This document shows, in pieces, positions 35,672-44,540 of a DNA stretch of 59,204 nt. The notes under the pieces are model-generated. The model saw nothing but the letters and a program-made list of their open reading frames with translations. It was not told the DNA's origin and searched no databases. How positions within the stretch are numbered: position 1 is the first letter of the stretch; the number at the start of each line of letters is the position of its first letter. The position numbers were made by a program, and so were the translations under genes. The DNA comes from an uncultured Halieaceae bacterium. GTDB lineage: Bacteria; Pseudomonadota; Gammaproteobacteria; Pseudomonadales; Halieaceae. The stretch spans positions 1 to 59,204 of the forward strand of contig CAJXNM010000017.1 in NCBI GenBank assembly GCA_913057135.1, read 5' to 3'.

Positions 35672-37018
35672 TTACAAGGTGTCGAGAATCAACTTGATAT
35701 CGTCAATGGTGGTGCGAGGATTGACAATGCAGAAGCGTAACACCGTCTCGCCCTCATGCTTGGTAGGGGTCACAAAAGCCGTCCCCTCCTTAAATAGTCG
35801 GTCACTCCAGGCCGAATAGGCCTCAGCATCCCAGCCAAGGCGACGAAACACGCAAATGGATAAGTGTTGCTCGACCACCAATTCCAAGTGCGGATGCTCG
35901 TCGATGAGTTCGGCGGCTTGTTTTGCGACGGTAATAGTTTGCTCCACCGCGTCCGCATACGCCTGGGTACCGTGGGTCGCCAAGCTAAACCAGAGGGGTA
36001 GGCCCCGCGCCCGGCGCGACAGGTGATGTGCGTAGTCGGACGGGTTCCAGATGCCGTCGTATAGCACCTCTAGGTAGTCGCCGTGCTGGCGATGGGCCCG
36101 TCGTCCTGTGGCGGGATCGCGATAGATCAGCGCGCAACAATCGAAGGGCGCAAATAACCACTTGTGGGGATCCACAATAAAGCTATCGGCACGCTCAATA
36201 CCGACAAAGTCGTCCCGGACCGAAGCTGCCGCCAATCCGGCACCACCATAGGCGCCATCGACATGCATCCACAGATGAGCGTTTTCGCACTGATCGGCGA
36301 TACCCGCTAAATCATCAATGATGCCAAGGTTGGTGGTTCCCATTGTGCACGCTACCGCGAATAGCCTGCCCCTATCTTCGTCGGACAACTCGGCGATGGC
36401 TGTCGCCACATCGTCTCCGTGAAGCCGATGGCCGCCCACTTCAATGAGATCCGCGTCCATGACCATGGCAGCTTGTTTGACCGAGGCATGGGCTCCCCGG
36501 GAGGAGATGATGAGACCTCGGGTGTGCCGTTTATCGTCATTGAGGCGGCGCCACTCATGGCGCGCAGCTACCAGCGCGGACAGGTTACCAGCCGTGCCAC
36601 CACTGACGAATACACCGCCCGCTTCTTGGGGAAACCCAGCGATATCGGCAATCCATCGCAATGCTTGATTCTCGGCGTAGACCGCGCCTGCGCCTTCTAA
36701 CCACGTACCGCCGTAAATACTTGATGCACCGACAACCAAATCAAACAGTGTTGCCGCCTCGGTGGGAGCGGCGGGTACGAAGGCCAGCAGTCGGGGGTGA
36801 TCTACGGAGATACACGCCGGTGCCAGAACATCCGTAAACAGCCTGAGTGCCTCGAGGCCCCCAATGCCGTCGTGGGTGATGGTTTGCCCCGCCATGGCAC
36901 TGAGCTCTTGCTCCGAGCGCGGTGCGTCCAGGGTCGGAGGGTCCATACGCACTCGCTCTAGGGCGTAGCGCACGATGGCCTGAGTAAGCACCTCCATATC
37001 TTGATTGATCTGATGCAC
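35672..37018 (-). CDS. Group II PLP-dependent decarboxylase
   Basis: A 448-residue enzyme of the glutamate/aromatic-L-amino-acid/diaminobutyrate decarboxylase family. Visible motifs are H-P-R-L-L-A-F-V-P near residue 78, G-G-V-F-V-S-G-G-T-A-G-N-L-S-A-L, S-S-R-G-A-H-A-S-V-K-Q-A, W-M-H-V-D-G-A-Y-G-G-A-G (the PLP-ring aspartate), and the Schiff-base lysine in D-P-H-K-W-L-F-A-P. It begins with GTG 37018, with CGGAG 6 nt upstream, and the frame continues M-H-Q-I. The substrate amino acid cannot be told; tyrosine, tryptophan, aspartate and diaminobutyrate are all possible. It is in the same direction as the upstream MFS exporter. Confidence 0.88.
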   Translation of the reverse strand: MHQINQDMEVLTQAIVRYALERVRMDPPTLDAPRSEQELSAMAGQTITHDGIGGLEALRLFTDVLAPACISVDHPRLLAFVPAAPTEAATLFDLVVGASSIYGGTWLEGAGAVYAENQALRWIADIAGFPQEAGGVFVSGGTAGNLSALVAARHEWRRLNDDKRHTRGLIISSRGAHASVKQAAMVMDADLIEVGGHRLHGDDVATAIAELSDEDRGRLFAVACTMGTTNLGIIDDLAGIADQCENAHLWMHVDGAYGGAGLAAASVRDDFVGIERADSFIVDPHKWLFAPFDCCALIYRDPATGRRAHRQHGDYLEVLYDGIWNPSDYAHHLSRRARGLPLWFSLATHGTQAYADAVEQTITVAKQAAELIDEHPHLELVVEQHLSICVFRRLGWDAEAYSAWSDRLFKEGTAFVTPTKHEGETVLRFCIVNPRTTIDDIKLILDTL

Positions 37019-37112
37019 GCGAGACTCCGTGGGTGGCTGACAACGCGGGTAGCATTATCTAAAGGTTTGGGGTTGGGCTCTACTCCCTCGTAGCGTTACG
37101 TCAGTGAATTAG

Positions 37113-38300
37113 TCAGCGGTGGTCCTTGCCCCCAAATACGCCTCGTGCCAAGGGAATGCCCAGCAGACCCAAAGTGCCCGCCGTCAGCATGATACTGGTG
37201 GTGGGTATCAGTGTGCCGTCGTAGAGCTGACCCGCAATAAACCCTGCCGCAGCGGCGATAACCGCATGCACAAAACCAAACACGGCCGACGCTGCACCCG
37301 CTATTTTGGGGAACAGCGACACGGCGCCCATCGCGGCATTGGCCGATGTCAGGCCAATCCCAAAGAAGACAGTGAATGAGCAGGCTGCCAGTGCCACGGT
37401 GTGCAGTGTATCGGTTGTGGCGAACAACCACTGGCCCAGAGCCGCTGTAAATGTCAGGGTCATACCCAGTGCGAGGGTATTATCCATACCGATGTGAACA
37501 ACCAAGCGTGAGCAGAGCAGGGCGCCCACCATGAAGCCCGCAACCGAGACGGCGAAGGCGTAACCAAAGTACTGGGATGGCAGCGCAAACACGTCGATCA
37601 TGAAAAATGACACGGTCGATAAATAGGCCAATATCGATGAGTAACTGGCGGTGCCGCAAATTTGATAGCCGATGAAGCGCGGGTGGCGCAAACAGGTACC
37701 AAACAACCCCAAAACCCGGAGGATACCGATGCTACCCACGCCGATTGCGGGGGCTGACTCCTGAAATTGGCGCAGGCCCAGTAACACCATGATGCCAAAC
37801 ACAGCCAGTGCCAAATAGGTGGCACGCCAGTCGGCGAATACCAGAAGCCATGAACCAATAGTGGGTGCAATAAGGGGTACCACGGCCATGGCCGCACCGA
37901 GCATGGACATCACCTGTGCCGCCCGGTTGCCTTGATAGCGATCTCGCACAATTGCCCGTGCAATGACCGGTCCACTGGCAGCAGCCAGACCCTGCAGTAA
38001 ACGAGCCAACCACATAAGTTCCATGGTGGTGGTTAACGCGCAGGCGACGGATGTGGCAATGAATAGCAGGGTGCCCACGACGACCACGGGCAGTCGACCG
38101 TAATAGTCCGATAGGGGCCCAAAGATCAGTTGGCCAGCCGCCATCCCGATCATGAATAGGCTCAGGGTAATCTGCCCCTCCGCTTCGGTCGCCCCAAATT
38201 CAGCGACGATGGCGGGTAGGGCAGGGAGATATAAATCGGTGGCTACTGCGGCATAGGCAACAAGCCCAACGAGAGTGGCGTAAGCAATGCGCTCGTTCAA
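37113..38300 (-). CDS. MFS multidrug exporter, Bcr/CflA type
   Basis: A 395-residue, 12-helix transporter of the DHA1 Bcr/CflA group. Visible motifs are T-D-L-Y-L-P-A-L-P-A-I in helix 1, G-Q-L-I-F-G-P-L-S-D-Y-Y-G-R-L-P (family motif A, loop 2-3), R-L-L-Q-G-L-A-A-A-S-G-P-V-I-A-R-A-I-V-R-D (helix 4), and a long C-terminal half of Gly/Ala-rich helices. It starts with TTG 38300 with no good ribosome site, 6 nt behind the stop of the small gene at 38307, so its translation is probably coupled to that gene. The drug or metabolite exported is unknown. Confidence 0.88.
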   Translation of the reverse strand: MNERIAYATLVGLVAYAAVATDLYLPALPAIVAEFGATEAEGQITLSLFMIGMAAGQLIFGPLSDYYGRLPVVVVGTLLFIATSVACALTTTMELMWLARLLQGLAAASGPVIARAIVRDRYQGNRAAQVMSMLGAAMAVVPLIAPTIGSWLLVFADWRATYLALAVFGIMVLLGLRQFQESAPAIGVGSIGILRVLGLFGTCLRHPRFIGYQICGTASYSSILAYLSTVSFFMIDVFALPSQYFGYAFAVSVAGFMVGALLCSRLVVHIGMDNTLALGMTLTFTAALGQWLFATTDTLHTVALAACSFTVFFGIGLTSANAAMGAVSLFPKIAGAASAVFGFVHAVIAAAAGFIAGQLYDGTLIPTTSIMLTAGTLGLLGIPLARGVFGGKDHR

Positions 38301-38306
38301 TGGGTT

Positions 38307-38660
38307 TTAGTTCACAGTAATAGCGGCGAGTTGACAGACAGGACAGGATTCGGGAATGAAAAACTGACCGTTTTCCGCATCCATGATGTCAAGTCCAATA
38401 GCGCGATTATCGGTAAACAAGCCAATGCGCATCACATAGGTATGCTCGCTACTTTTCAACTGGACCATCTGAAACAAACGGATTTCAACGTTGTCGTCAT
38501 GGGCGGTACGTACCGCGACTTGCTCCATGTATTCCTTCGCCGGCGCGGGTTCCATCGGCACGAGGGGTTGTTGCAAGGCGGTCTCGAGCATGCGCGCCAG
38601 TAGCGCTTTATTGTCATCATGCATAAGGGTGGCGCTTGCCAACTGATCCAGATCGGTCAC
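38307..38660 (-). CDS. Small uncharacterised protein with C-terminal Cys-x2-Cys
   Basis: A 117-residue product of unknown family. It opens with an acidic helical part (L-D-Q-L-A-S-A-T-L-M-H-D-D-N) and continues with E-P-A-P-A-K-E-Y-M-E-Q-V-A-V and beta-like strands (Y-V-M-R-I-G-L-F). The C-terminal S-C-P-V-C-Q could bind a metal or act in redox chemistry, but a single Cys pair is not diagnostic. It starts with GTG 38660, with AGGA about 10 nt upstream. It is followed 6 nt later by the TTG-start MFS exporter gene, suggesting an operon. Confidence 0.6.
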   Translation of the reverse strand: MTDLDQLASATLMHDDNKALLARMLETALQQPLVPMEPAPAKEYMEQVAVRTAHDDNVEIRLFQMVQLKSSEHTYVMRIGLFTDNRAIGLDIMDAENGQFFIPESCPVCQLAAITVN

Positions 38661-38808
38661 GGCTCAGGGTCCTCTTGAGGAGCGAATAGATGTATGGCGT
38701 GGCGCTTTTTTATGTGGTGGTGTCGTAGGCCCGCCGCTGCGGTGCGCAGTGTAGCGCTTTATGACCTGAGGGCAAGCCACAGTGTGGCCTGTGACTGCCC
38801 CCGGTGAC

Positions 38809-39669
38809 TTAAGCCTGCCACGGTATTGGATCGAAGTCGCTAGCTTGATGACGCTCGCGCAGTTGCTTATCGCTATCCCCCCAGGTTCTATTGACCAGGC
38901 GTCCCCGCTTCGTAGCGGGTCGTTCGGCGATCTCTTCGGTCCAGCGCTGCAAGTGCTGATAACTGGCCACGTCCAGGAATTCACCCGCCTCGTAAAGCAG
39001 ACCCCTCGCGAGGGCACCGTACCAGGGCCAGGTGGCGATATCGGCAATGCTGTAGTGCTTGCCCGACAGAAATCGATTGTCAGCCAGTCGCTTATCTAAT
39101 AGGTCGAGTTGCCGTTTTACTTCCATGGTAAAGCGATCGATGGGGTAGGCCATCTTGGTGGGCGCATAGGCGTAGAAATGGCCAAATCCGCCGCCCAAAT
39201 AGGGCGCCGCTCCCTGCAGCCAGAACAGCCAGTTCAGTGCTTCTGTGCGCTCCGCCGGATCCGCAGGTAAGAACTGATTAAAGCGCTGCGCCAGATGAAG
39301 CAAAATAGCGCCCGACTCGAACACACGCTGGGGTGTGTCGCCGCTATGGTCGACGAGCGCGGGAATTTTTGAGTTGGGATTGGCGGCCACAAAGCCCGAG
39401 CTAAATTGATCACCCTCGAGAATATTGATCAGCCACGCGTCATATTCAGCCTCAGCTATGCCCAGTTCGAGCAGTTCCTCGAGCATGACCGTAACCTTCA
39501 CCCCATTGGGGGTCGCCACCGAGTAAAGCTGCAGAGGATGCACGCCTCTTGGCAGATCACGCTCAAACTGGGCACCGGCTGTGGGTCGGTTGATATTGGC
39601 GAAACGGCCACCGTTTTCGCTGTCCCAATGCCAGACCTTAGGCGGCGTATACTGTTCTTGGTCGCTCAA
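38809..39669 (-). CDS. yghU: YghU-like glutathione S-transferase
   Basis: A 286-residue glutathione transferase resembling E. coli YghU, with the longer N-terminal extension before the thioredoxin-like domain. Visible are P-P-K-V-W-H-W-D near the N-terminus, L-Q-L-Y-S-V-A-T-P-N-G-V-K-V-T-V (thioredoxin-fold start), N-P-N-S-K-I-P-A-L-V-D (cis-Pro region), F-E-S-G-A-I-L-L-H-L-A (GSH-contact), and a helical C-terminal domain with Y-S-I-A-D-I-A-T-W-P-W. It begins with TTG 39669, 6 nt after AGGAG. Members reduce organic hydroperoxides and disulfide-linked glutathione. The ZIP transporter gene lies 13 nt upstream. Confidence 0.9.
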   Translation of the reverse strand: MSDQEQYTPPKVWHWDSENGGRFANINRPTAGAQFERDLPRGVHPLQLYSVATPNGVKVTVMLEELLELGIAEAEYDAWLINILEGDQFSSGFVAANPNSKIPALVDHSGDTPQRVFESGAILLHLAQRFNQFLPADPAERTEALNWLFWLQGAAPYLGGGFGHFYAYAPTKMAYPIDRFTMEVKRQLDLLDKRLADNRFLSGKHYSIADIATWPWYGALARGLLYEAGEFLDVASYQHLQRWTEEIAERPATKRGRLVNRTWGDSDKQLRERHQASDFDPIPWQA

Positions 39670-39682
39670 GATAATCTCCTTA

Positions 39683-40423
39683 TTAGGTATACAGCGCCAA
39701 CGCAGCCATTAGCAGTAAGCCTGCAACGGTACTGAGCATGGCGCGGTTGATGTGTTTGGCATCCCTAAGCTCACCGGGCAAAATCTCGGACAAGGCCACG
39801 TAAAGGAAAGTCCCCGCGGCAATGGCATCGAATACCGCTTCAAAGCGCTGCTCCGATTGGCTCTGTAACAGCAGGGTAATTACCGAACCCAAGACAACCC
39901 CGATGGGGGTCATGAGCGCGAATGCGGTCATCCGGCGCCAGTAGTGGCTGTCTGTACTGCGTAGACCCAGGGCAAAAGCAGCACTGCCCTTGTGGGCCAG
40001 TATGGCAATAAGAATTGCGATGGCCTGGGCCGGGTGTGCCTCAACCCCAAGGGCCATGCCCGCAAGCAGTGAGTGAATGGATAGCACCAAAAACAAGGTG
40101 GCACCGCTGACACTACCACCGGATTCTCGACTGGCGCTCTTGTCGATCCACATGAGGAGAACGATGGCAAGGCCCGCGAGCGCTGCCCAGACAGGAAAGT
40201 CCAAATCGGGGTAGAGGTCGGTGAATAAACCGGCGGAATCCGCCAGTGTGTGGATGAGGCCGGCACCGATAAAAATACCGCCAGCGAAGCAATTGCCTAC
40301 CGACAGCCAAGCGCTGGCTGATCGACCCTGTAGGGATCGGGATGCAGCTGCACCGGCGATACCAAATACGAAAATCAGTGCCGCGGCTAATAGCTTTACC
40401 ACTAGACCGCCATCATCAGTCAT
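39683..40423 (-). CDS. ZIP family metal transporter
   Basis: A 246-residue membrane protein of the ZIP (zinc/iron permease) family with about eight transmembrane helices. The metal-pathway signatures are H-S-L-L-A-G-M-A-L-G (helix 4) and H-K-G-S-A-A-F-A-L-G (helix 5). A charged loop containing D-K-S-A-S-R-E-S lies before helix 4. ATG 40423 is chosen; an upstream in-frame ATG at 40456 would add 11 residues and deepen the overlap with the preceding MFS gene. The chosen start overlaps that gene's stop by 8 nt. Zinc or iron uptake is expected, but the metal cannot be told here. Confidence 0.85.
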   Translation of the reverse strand: MTDDGGLVVKLLAAALIFVFGIAGAAASRSLQGRSASAWLSVGNCFAGGIFIGAGLIHTLADSAGLFTDLYPDLDFPVWAALAGLAIVLLMWIDKSASRESGGSVSGATLFLVLSIHSLLAGMALGVEAHPAQAIAILIAILAHKGSAAFALGLRSTDSHYWRRMTAFALMTPIGVVLGSVITLLLQSQSEQRFEAVFDAIAAGTFLYVALSEILPGELRDAKHINRAMLSTVAGLLLMAALALYT

Positions 40424-41651
40424 GTTGTCGGACTCGCAAGGTGCTAAGTGCAGCAAAGCTGATAACAGCGAGTACCAGTAAGTAGTAGGCGGGCGCCGCT
40501 ATATTGCCGGTTTGATCAATGACCCAGGTGCAGACCATAGGTGCGGTACCCCCAAACACGCCCACGGCGATGTTGTAGGCGACACCGACGCCCGTGTTGC
40601 GGATATCGCTGGGAAAGACTTGCACCAGTAGGGCCGGCATTGGACCTTGTACCCAGCTAATAGTAAGCGCAAAGATGAGACTGCTCACCAACGCGCCCAC
40701 GTAACTGCCGGTATCGATCCAGAAAAACAGGGGGTAAGCAACGATACCCGTAAAGCCAATACCCAATAAGGCTATGCGTTTGAAACCAAGTTTATCCCCC
40801 AGCAAGCCAGCGAGAGGCACCAGTAAGACCAGCGCCACCATGCCGATGGTATTGACCTCCATAGCGTGATCAATGGGATTGGGAATAATTTTCGATTGGT
40901 AGGTAGGCATCCAAACAAATAGGACATAGAAGCCAGCAGCGTAGAGCAACATGCTGGCCATCAGGTGCATCACGCCCCCTAAGTGTTGGGTCAATACCTT
41001 GGTGAGGGGGGCTTGCTCGTCGCTGACAACCGCAGTGCTATCGGCCTGCAAACTCGAACGCAGCCAGCGAGCAAAAATAAAGATCACAGCACCGAGTAAA
41101 AAGGGAATACGCCACCCGTAGTCGGCCATCGCTTGACTGTCGATAAGCTCCTCGGTGACAGCAACCACCGCCGACCCCAAGAGGATGCCGCCGATAGCGC
41201 CAAACAGCGCCCAGCTACCGTACAGTCCTCGCCGGTTATCGGGCGCCGACTCTACGAGGTATGTAATAGAGGCGACCAGTTCGCCACCGACAGAAATGCC
41301 TTGAATCATGCGCAGGCCGATCAGCAGCACAGCGGCTGTGACGCCAATGTTGTCATAGGTGGGAAGCAAACCGACCAGCACGGTTGGCACTGCGATCATG
41401 GCAATAGACCAGCGCAACGCTTTCGTGCGACCGAGCCGATCGGCGATGTAGCCGAACAACACGCCCCCGAGTGGCCGCATTAAATAACCAATGGCAAACA
41501 CCCCGTAGGTCTGGATAAGGGCCACGATGGGATCCTCGTCGGGGAAAAACAGGGGCCCCATAAAGGGCGCCAGAAAACCAAAGATGGCGAAGTCATACCA
41601 CTCGAGTACGCTGCCGATGGCACCGGCAACTTGTGTGCGAAAGGGGGTCAA
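40416..41651 (-). CDS. MHS-family MFS transporter (ProP-like)
   Basis: A 411-residue, 12-helix transporter of the metabolite:H+ symporter family, which takes up proline/betaine, dicarboxylates or aromatic acids. It opens with A-I-G-S-V-L-E-W-Y-D-F-A-I-F-G, the usual MHS start. It also shows G-V-L-F-G-Y-I-A-D-R-L-G-R-T-K-A, R-M-I-Q-G-I-S-V-G-G-E-L, and the G-A-I-G-G-I-L-L-G-S helix. The start is TTG 41651 with GAGGAG nine nt upstream. It overlaps the ZIP gene downstream by 8 nt. The substrate is unknown; no osmolyte-breakdown genes are adjacent. Confidence 0.87.
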   Translation of the reverse strand: MTPFRTQVAGAIGSVLEWYDFAIFGFLAPFMGPLFFPDEDPIVALIQTYGVFAIGYLMRPLGGVLFGYIADRLGRTKALRWSIAMIAVPTVLVGLLPTYDNIGVTAAVLLIGLRMIQGISVGGELVASITYLVESAPDNRRGLYGSWALFGAIGGILLGSAVVAVTEELIDSQAMADYGWRIPFLLGAVIFIFARWLRSSLQADSTAVVSDEQAPLTKVLTQHLGGVMHLMASMLLYAAGFYVLFVWMPTYQSKIIPNPIDHAMEVNTIGMVALVLLVPLAGLLGDKLGFKRIALLGIGFTGIVAYPLFFWIDTGSYVGALVSSLIFALTISWVQGPMPALLVQVFPSDIRNTGVGVAYNIAVGVFGGTAPMVCTWVIDQTGNIAAPAYYLLVLAVISFAALSTLRVRQHD

Positions 41652-41717
41652 GACGCTGTTCTCCTCGTTGTCATCGGCCTGCAGAGCATAGCCGTTAATG
41701 GATATGGCTGTTAACTG

Positions 41718-42542
41718 TCAGGGTTTGCTTTCAGAGATGGGGAGCTTGGTTGTGAGTTTGACGCCCAGGGCTTCCCTGGCCTCATGCAACAATTGGGCGT
41801 CGATGGCTGGGGGCTCCACCTCGAGTCCCTCGGCGAGTGTCTCTGTCAGGAGCGATAATACGGCAATGCGCGTGCTCCATTTGTGGCGTCCATCCAGTAC
41901 GTGCCACGGAGCATTGGGTCGATGGGTTTGGGCGAACATGTCGTTGGTCGCTTCCACGTACTCGTCCCAGTGGCGACGGTTGCGGATGTCTTCCTCGGTG
42001 AGCTTCCAGTATTTGTGTGGATTACTAAGTCGCTCGGCAAATCGCTTATTTTGCTCCTCTTGATCAATGCTCAAGTAGATTTTGATGAGCTTGATACCGT
42101 CGTCTGTGAGCCAGCGTTCAAATTCAGTGATTTCCCTGTAGGCACGCTGCCACGCATCGTCGCTGGCAAGTCCTTCCACGCGCTCTACCAGAACTCGGCC
42201 ATACCAGCTCCGATCAAAAAGTGCGATGCGTCCCGGTGGCGGCAAATGCCGAAAGAACCGCCATAAGTAGTGGCGGCCTTGCTCCTCGGGGTTCGGTGCG
42301 CCAATGGCATGAACCCGGAAGCCTCGAGGGTCTAGCAGTGCGGTGGCGCGACGAATGGCTCCCCCTTTGCCGCTGGCATCGGTGCCCTCGAACACTAAAA
42401 TCGCCCGCTCACCCGCGTGAAAGAGTGCCTGCTGTATGTGTAGTAATCGGGTTTGTAGCGTTTGTAGCTGCTTTTCGTAGTCTGATTTCGACCTAAAGTC
42501 GATGTTCAGTGGTGCGACGTCGCTGAGGTGCGGTACCGACAT
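41718..42542 (-). CDS. ppk2: Polyphosphate kinase 2
   Basis: A 274-residue single-domain PPK2, which uses polyphosphate to phosphorylate nucleotides (usually ADP or GDP). Walker A is G-T-D-A-S-G-K-G-G (residues 53-61). Walker B F-D-R-S-W-Y-G-R (109-116) is followed by V-L-V-E-R-V-E-G and a lid region with Arg-rich N-R-R-H-W-D-E-Y. All catalytic features are present. ATG 42542, with GAGAG at a normal distance, is chosen over the 18-codon extension that would overlap the divergent sulfatase region. Together with ppk it gives the cell both polyphosphate synthesis and use. Confidence 0.93.
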   Translation of the reverse strand: MSVPHLSDVAPLNIDFRSKSDYEKQLQTLQTRLLHIQQALFHAGERAILVFEGTDASGKGGAIRRATALLDPRGFRVHAIGAPNPEEQGRHYLWRFFRHLPPPGRIALFDRSWYGRVLVERVEGLASDDAWQRAYREITEFERWLTDDGIKLIKIYLSIDQEEQNKRFAERLSNPHKYWKLTEEDIRNRRHWDEYVEATNDMFAQTHRPNAPWHVLDGRHKWSTRIAVLSLLTETLAEGLEVEPPAIDAQLLHEAREALGVKLTTKLPISESKP

Positions 42543-42680
42543 GCCTGCTCTCTCGTTAAGTAGCCGCCAATGCCAAAACAGCGTTTGACGAGGCACATCA
42601 CTATGCCTAATGTGCTGGATGACTGCCAGTCGTCGGGCCTTCGGGCCAGCATAACAAGAACAGCTTGGGGAATGGGTGGC

Positions 42681-44540
42681 ATGGAAAAAGTACGGTACTC
42701 GGCCAAGACCCGAGGTTCGTATGCTGGTTGTGTGCTGGCGGTTGCAGCTGCGACAGTGTTGTCATTTCTCAGTTCCCCTGTCGCCGCAGCTGCGCGCCCG
42801 AATATTGTGTTGGTGGTGGTCGATGATGCCGCCTGGATGGATTTTGGCAGCTACGGCGGCGAGGCAGATACCCCTACCATTAACGCACTCGCGGAGCGCG
42901 GCGTGATGTTTACACAACATCACACGACACCCTTTTGTGCGCCGTCGCGGGCCGCGCTCTTGACCGGTGTCGATCACCACCTTGCGGGCGTGGGTACGAT
43001 TCGAGAGGTATTGCCTGCCGAGCATCGCAACAAACCCGGCTACACCATGGCCATTCCTCAGGATGTGCCCACGATTGCCGAGTTGCTACGGGAACGTGGC
43101 TACCGCACCTATATGTCGGGCAAGTGGCACTTAGGGCAGGGGCCTGGGGAGTTGCCCATTGATCGGGGGTTCGAGCGTGCCTTTGCCCTGGACGCGTCCG
43201 GCGCCGATCACTGGCGACAACGCTCTTACTTACCTTACTACCGATCGGCACCCTGGTTTGACGGTCGCGAACCCGCTGAGCTTCCCGAGGATTTTTACTC
43301 GTCACGCTTCATTATTGATCAGTTGCTGCGCTATTTATCAATGGATCAGCGATCGATGGAGCAGTCCCGCTCGCAACCGTTTTTCGCCTACGTTGGATTT
43401 TTGGCATTGCATATTCCGGTGGCAGCGCCGAAGGCATTCAGCGAGCCCTATCAAGCTGTCTATGCGGATGGTTGGGAGCAATTACGGGTGCGACGCTGGC
43501 AACGTGCGAAAACATTGGGGCTCATCCCGGCTGATGCGGAAGTTGGCCCTTGGCCAAGTAGCCTTCGGCGCTGGGAAAGCCTGGACGAGTCTCAAAGGTT
43601 ACTCGCCCAGGCGAGTATGGCAGTTAATGCGGGTATGCTCGCGGCCATGGATGCGGAATTAGGTCGCTTGGTGGCCTATTTGGAGCAGACAGGGCAGTTG
43701 GACAACACCGTATTTGTTGTGACCGCCGATAATGGCCCAGCGGGCGGTGATCCCTGGAATACGGTGACTCGGCACTGGCTGCAATGGCAGGGTTACAACA
43801 ACGACTTGGCAACATTGGGCGAGCGCGATAGTTATGTGGCTATTGGCCCAGAGTGGGCTCAGGGCGCCGCAGGTCCACTCAATCTGTTTAAGTTCCACAG
43901 TGGTGAGGGTGGTGTCCGTGTACCGCTTATTATGGCAGGAGCGGGCTTACCGGAAGCCGGTCGGGTGAATGACTTCAGTACGGTCGCCGACATTGCACCA
44001 ACCCTGTTGGCGCTGGCCGATGCTGACGACGTCGATGCTTCATGGCGTCATGCAAGCCCCGATAGACTCGACGATCCACTGGGTATTCGCGGTCGCTCAT
44101 TGTTGCCACTACTGGGGCCCAACCCAACCCCGATTCGACTGACCCATGATAGCTGGGCAACCGAGACCTCGGGTCAGGTGGCGATTTATCGAGGGCCCTT
44201 TAAATTAGTGCGTGCACTCGCACCTCACGGGGACGGTGAATGGCGTTTGTTCAATGCCATTGATGATCCCGGCGAGACCAGCGATTTGTCCCGTCAGCTC
44301 CCTCAGGTTAAAGCAGAACTGATGCAGCGCTATGAGGCCTATGCCGAGGCGGTGGCGGTACTACCCTTACCCGAGGGGTATCAAGTGTACGAGGCGATTA
44401 CGGCCAATATTTTGCGCAGGCAGTGGTCTTTCTACGGTGAGCGCATCGTCGCCCTTGTTGCTATGGGTTTGCTGCTGGCCATATTTTTGGTGAGGCGACG
44501 GACTCGATTGACTCGAAACAGCGCAGGGAGTGTTAGCTGA
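42681..44540 (+). CDS. Arylsulfatase, first of cluster, with C-terminal membrane helix
   Basis: A 619-residue sulfatase that hydrolyses sulfate esters. The N-terminus is a signal peptide (G-C-V-L-A-V-A-A-A-T-V-L-S-F-L-S-S-P). The metal-binding start is N-I-V-L-V-V-V-D-D-A-A-W, and the formylglycine site is C86 in C-A-P-S-R-A-A-L-L-T-G. G-K-W-H-L-G and V-T-A-D-N-G-P complete the site. A single transmembrane helix near the C-terminus (V-A-L-V-A-M-G-L-L-L-A-I-F-L-V) is followed by a basic R-R-R-T-R tail, which would tether the enzyme to the inner membrane facing the periplasm. ATG 42681 or 42672 may be used; the ribosome site is weak. Its stop overlaps the next start by one base. Confidence 0.9.
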   Translation: MEKVRYSAKTRGSYAGCVLAVAAATVLSFLSSPVAAAARPNIVLVVVDDAAWMDFGSYGGEADTPTINALAERGVMFTQHHTTPFCAPSRAALLTGVDHHLAGVGTIREVLPAEHRNKPGYTMAIPQDVPTIAELLRERGYRTYMSGKWHLGQGPGELPIDRGFERAFALDASGADHWRQRSYLPYYRSAPWFDGREPAELPEDFYSSRFIIDQLLRYLSMDQRSMEQSRSQPFFAYVGFLALHIPVAAPKAFSEPYQAVYADGWEQLRVRRWQRAKTLGLIPADAEVGPWPSSLRRWESLDESQRLLAQASMAVNAGMLAAMDAELGRLVAYLEQTGQLDNTVFVVTADNGPAGGDPWNTVTRHWLQWQGYNNDLATLGERDSYVAIGPEWAQGAAGPLNLFKFHSGEGGVRVPLIMAGAGLPEAGRVNDFSTVADIAPTLLALADADDVDASWRHASPDRLDDPLGIRGRSLLPLLGPNPTPIRLTHDSWATETSGQVAIYRGPFKLVRALAPHGDGEWRLFNAIDDPGETSDLSRQLPQVKAELMQRYEAYAEAVAVLPLPEGYQVYEAITANILRRQWSFYGERIVALVAMGLLLAIFLVRRRTRLTRNSAGSVS

